From positions 310,001 through 374,000 of the forward strand of contig JACJXH010000002.1 in assembly GCA_020636745.1 (NCBI GenBank): a DNA stretch of 64,000 nucleotides, written 5' to 3'. The position numbers and the translations under genes are program-made. The notes beneath the pieces are model-generated. The model made no database searches. It saw only the letters and a list, made by a program, of their open reading frames with translations, and had not been told where the DNA came from. Below, one piece after another: positions 63,216 through 64,000 of this stretch (positions are counted from its first letter, which is position 1; the number at the start of each line of letters is the position of its first letter). This DNA comes from Lentimicrobiaceae bacterium. Its GTDB lineage: Bacteria; Bacteroidota; Bacteroidia; Bacteroidales; Lentimicrobiaceae.

Positions 63216-64000
63216 ATGAAAACTTTAGTTGAATTTATCAGCGAAAAGCAGGCTGATTTCACATATGCTACCGGCGAATTTACCCGTTTGCTCAATGATA
63301 TTGGTATTGCAGCAAAGATTGTAAACCGCGAAATTAATAAAGCCGGGCTGGCCGATATCAATGGCTACTTCGGCAAGCAGAATGTGCAGGGTGAAGATCA
63401 AAAAAAACTGGACGTGTTTGCCAACAATCATTTTATTGAAGCAATGAGGCATGGAGGTATGGTTTGTGCCATTGCATCAGAGGAAAATGAAGGATTGTTT
63501 GTTTATGAAAATGCATTTTCGCAAAAAGGCAAATATGTAGTAGCCATGGATCCGCTTGATGGTTCTTCCAATATAGAAGTGAATGTGCCTATCGGGACCA
63601 TTTTTTCTATTTACAGGCGTTTAAGCCCAACTGGCCCGGGCACCATTGCCGATCTGTTGCAGCCCGGAAACAAGCAGATTGCTGCCGGATACATTATTTA
63701 CGGCTCATCAACCATGTTGGTATATACTACCGGGCATGGTGTAAATGGGTTTACCCTTGATCCTTCAGTAGGGCTGTTTTTTCTCTCGCATCCCGAAATG
63801 AAAATTCCTGAAGACGGTGCAATTTACTCCATCAATGAAGCCAATTATTTGCATTTTCATGAAGGTGTTAAAAAGTACATCAAATATTGCCAGGAAGATG
63901 ATCCATCTACCAACCGACCATACTCAACCAGATATATAGGTTCGTTAGTGGCTGATTTTCATCGAAATATGATAAGAGGTGGCATTTATATCTACCCCGG
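63216..64000 (+). CDS. fbp: Class I fructose-1,6-bisphosphatase, 3' truncated
   Basis: The first 261 codons of fructose-1,6-bisphosphatase, which hydrolyses fructose-1,6-bisphosphate in gluconeogenesis; the gene runs off the window. The metal-binding core is visible: CAIASEENEGLF supplies the conserved glutamates and VAMDPLDGSSNIEVNVPIGT is the DPLDGSSN signature. ATG 63216 (MKTLVEFISEKQADF) matches the usual N-terminus. It is divergent from lysC. Together with a PPi-type phosphofructokinase nearby it suggests a flexible glycolytic/gluconeogenic switch. Confidence 0.96.
   Translation, partial: MKTLVEFISEKQADFTYATGEFTRLLNDIGIAAKIVNREINKAGLADINGYFGKQNVQGEDQKKLDVFANNHFIEAMRHGGMVCAIASEENEGLFVYENAFSQKGKYVVAMDPLDGSSNIEVNVPIGTIFSIYRRLSPTGPGTIADLLQPGNKQIAAGYIIYGSSTMLVYTTGHGVNGFTLDPSVGLFFLSHPEMKIPEDGAIYSINEANYLHFHEGVKKYIKYCQEDDPSTNRPYSTRYIGSLVADFHRNMIRGGIYIYP

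Overview
The window looks like a piece of a Bacteroidota chromosome, most likely order Bacteroidales or a near relative. The evidence is a complete SusC/SusD polysaccharide utilisation locus (PUL), an ECF sigma/FecR anti-sigma pair, a 3360-residue surface protein with a type IX secretion (T9SS) C-terminal sorting domain, TAnnTTTG -7 promoter elements, and almost no Shine-Dalgarno sequences. A Lentimicrobium-like saccharolytic anaerobe would fit (PPi-type phosphofructokinase, dextran PUL), but the family cannot be fixed from sequence alone.

Layout. 1-10.3 kb is mixed housekeeping: a 5'-truncated APC amino-acid permease, a Gate-domain membrane protein, a TauE/SafE permease, a periplasmic isoaspartyl peptidase/asparaginase, PPK2, a PepSY-like secreted protein, UvrC, ThiL and a small beta-barrel. 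10.9-16.9 kb is a SUF iron-sulfur operon in the order sufB-C-D-S-E-T, with a promoter and palindromes upstream. 17.3-32.6 kb is an alpha-1,6-glucan (dextran-type) PUL: ECF sigma, FecR anti-sigma, SusC with an STN signalling domain, SusD, a SusE/F-like glycan-binding lipoprotein, a GH66 dextranase, a GH31 alpha-glucosidase and an (alpha/alpha)6 glycosidase with a C-terminal carbohydrate-binding module. It ends at a strong bidirectional terminator.

32.8-39.4 kb (minus strand) is the most unusual part. A membrane protein with two Rossmann (TrkA-N-like) domains and a C-terminal ryanodine-receptor RyR domain is followed by a 1350-residue DUF4062-STAND/NACHT-TPR protein and a 222-residue protein of unknown family. 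It looks like an accessory signalling or conflict cassette.

39.4-40.5 kb is a 1.1 kb AT-rich gap with a perfect three-way-junction fold, a promoter, a terminator-like hairpin and a possible leader peptide. The giant T9SS adhesin, built from cleaved-adhesin/choice-of-anchor-J, FN3 and carboxypeptidase-regulatory-like domains, follows at 40.5-50.6 kb. 50.8-64 kb returns to housekeeping: ABC-F ATPase, polyprenyl synthase, RmlA, an MMPL/RND transporter, a 2-hydroxyacid dehydrogenase, PPi-type phosphofructokinase, a POT peptide transporter, aspartate kinase and a 3'-truncated class I fructose-1,6-bisphosphatase.

Working together: the PUL genes bind, import and hydrolyse an alpha-glucan under trans-envelope sigma/anti-sigma control, and the glucose released would feed the glycolytic/gluconeogenic enzymes at the right end (PPi-PFK and FBPase). 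No tRNA, rRNA, CRISPR array, insertion sequence or integrase was seen.
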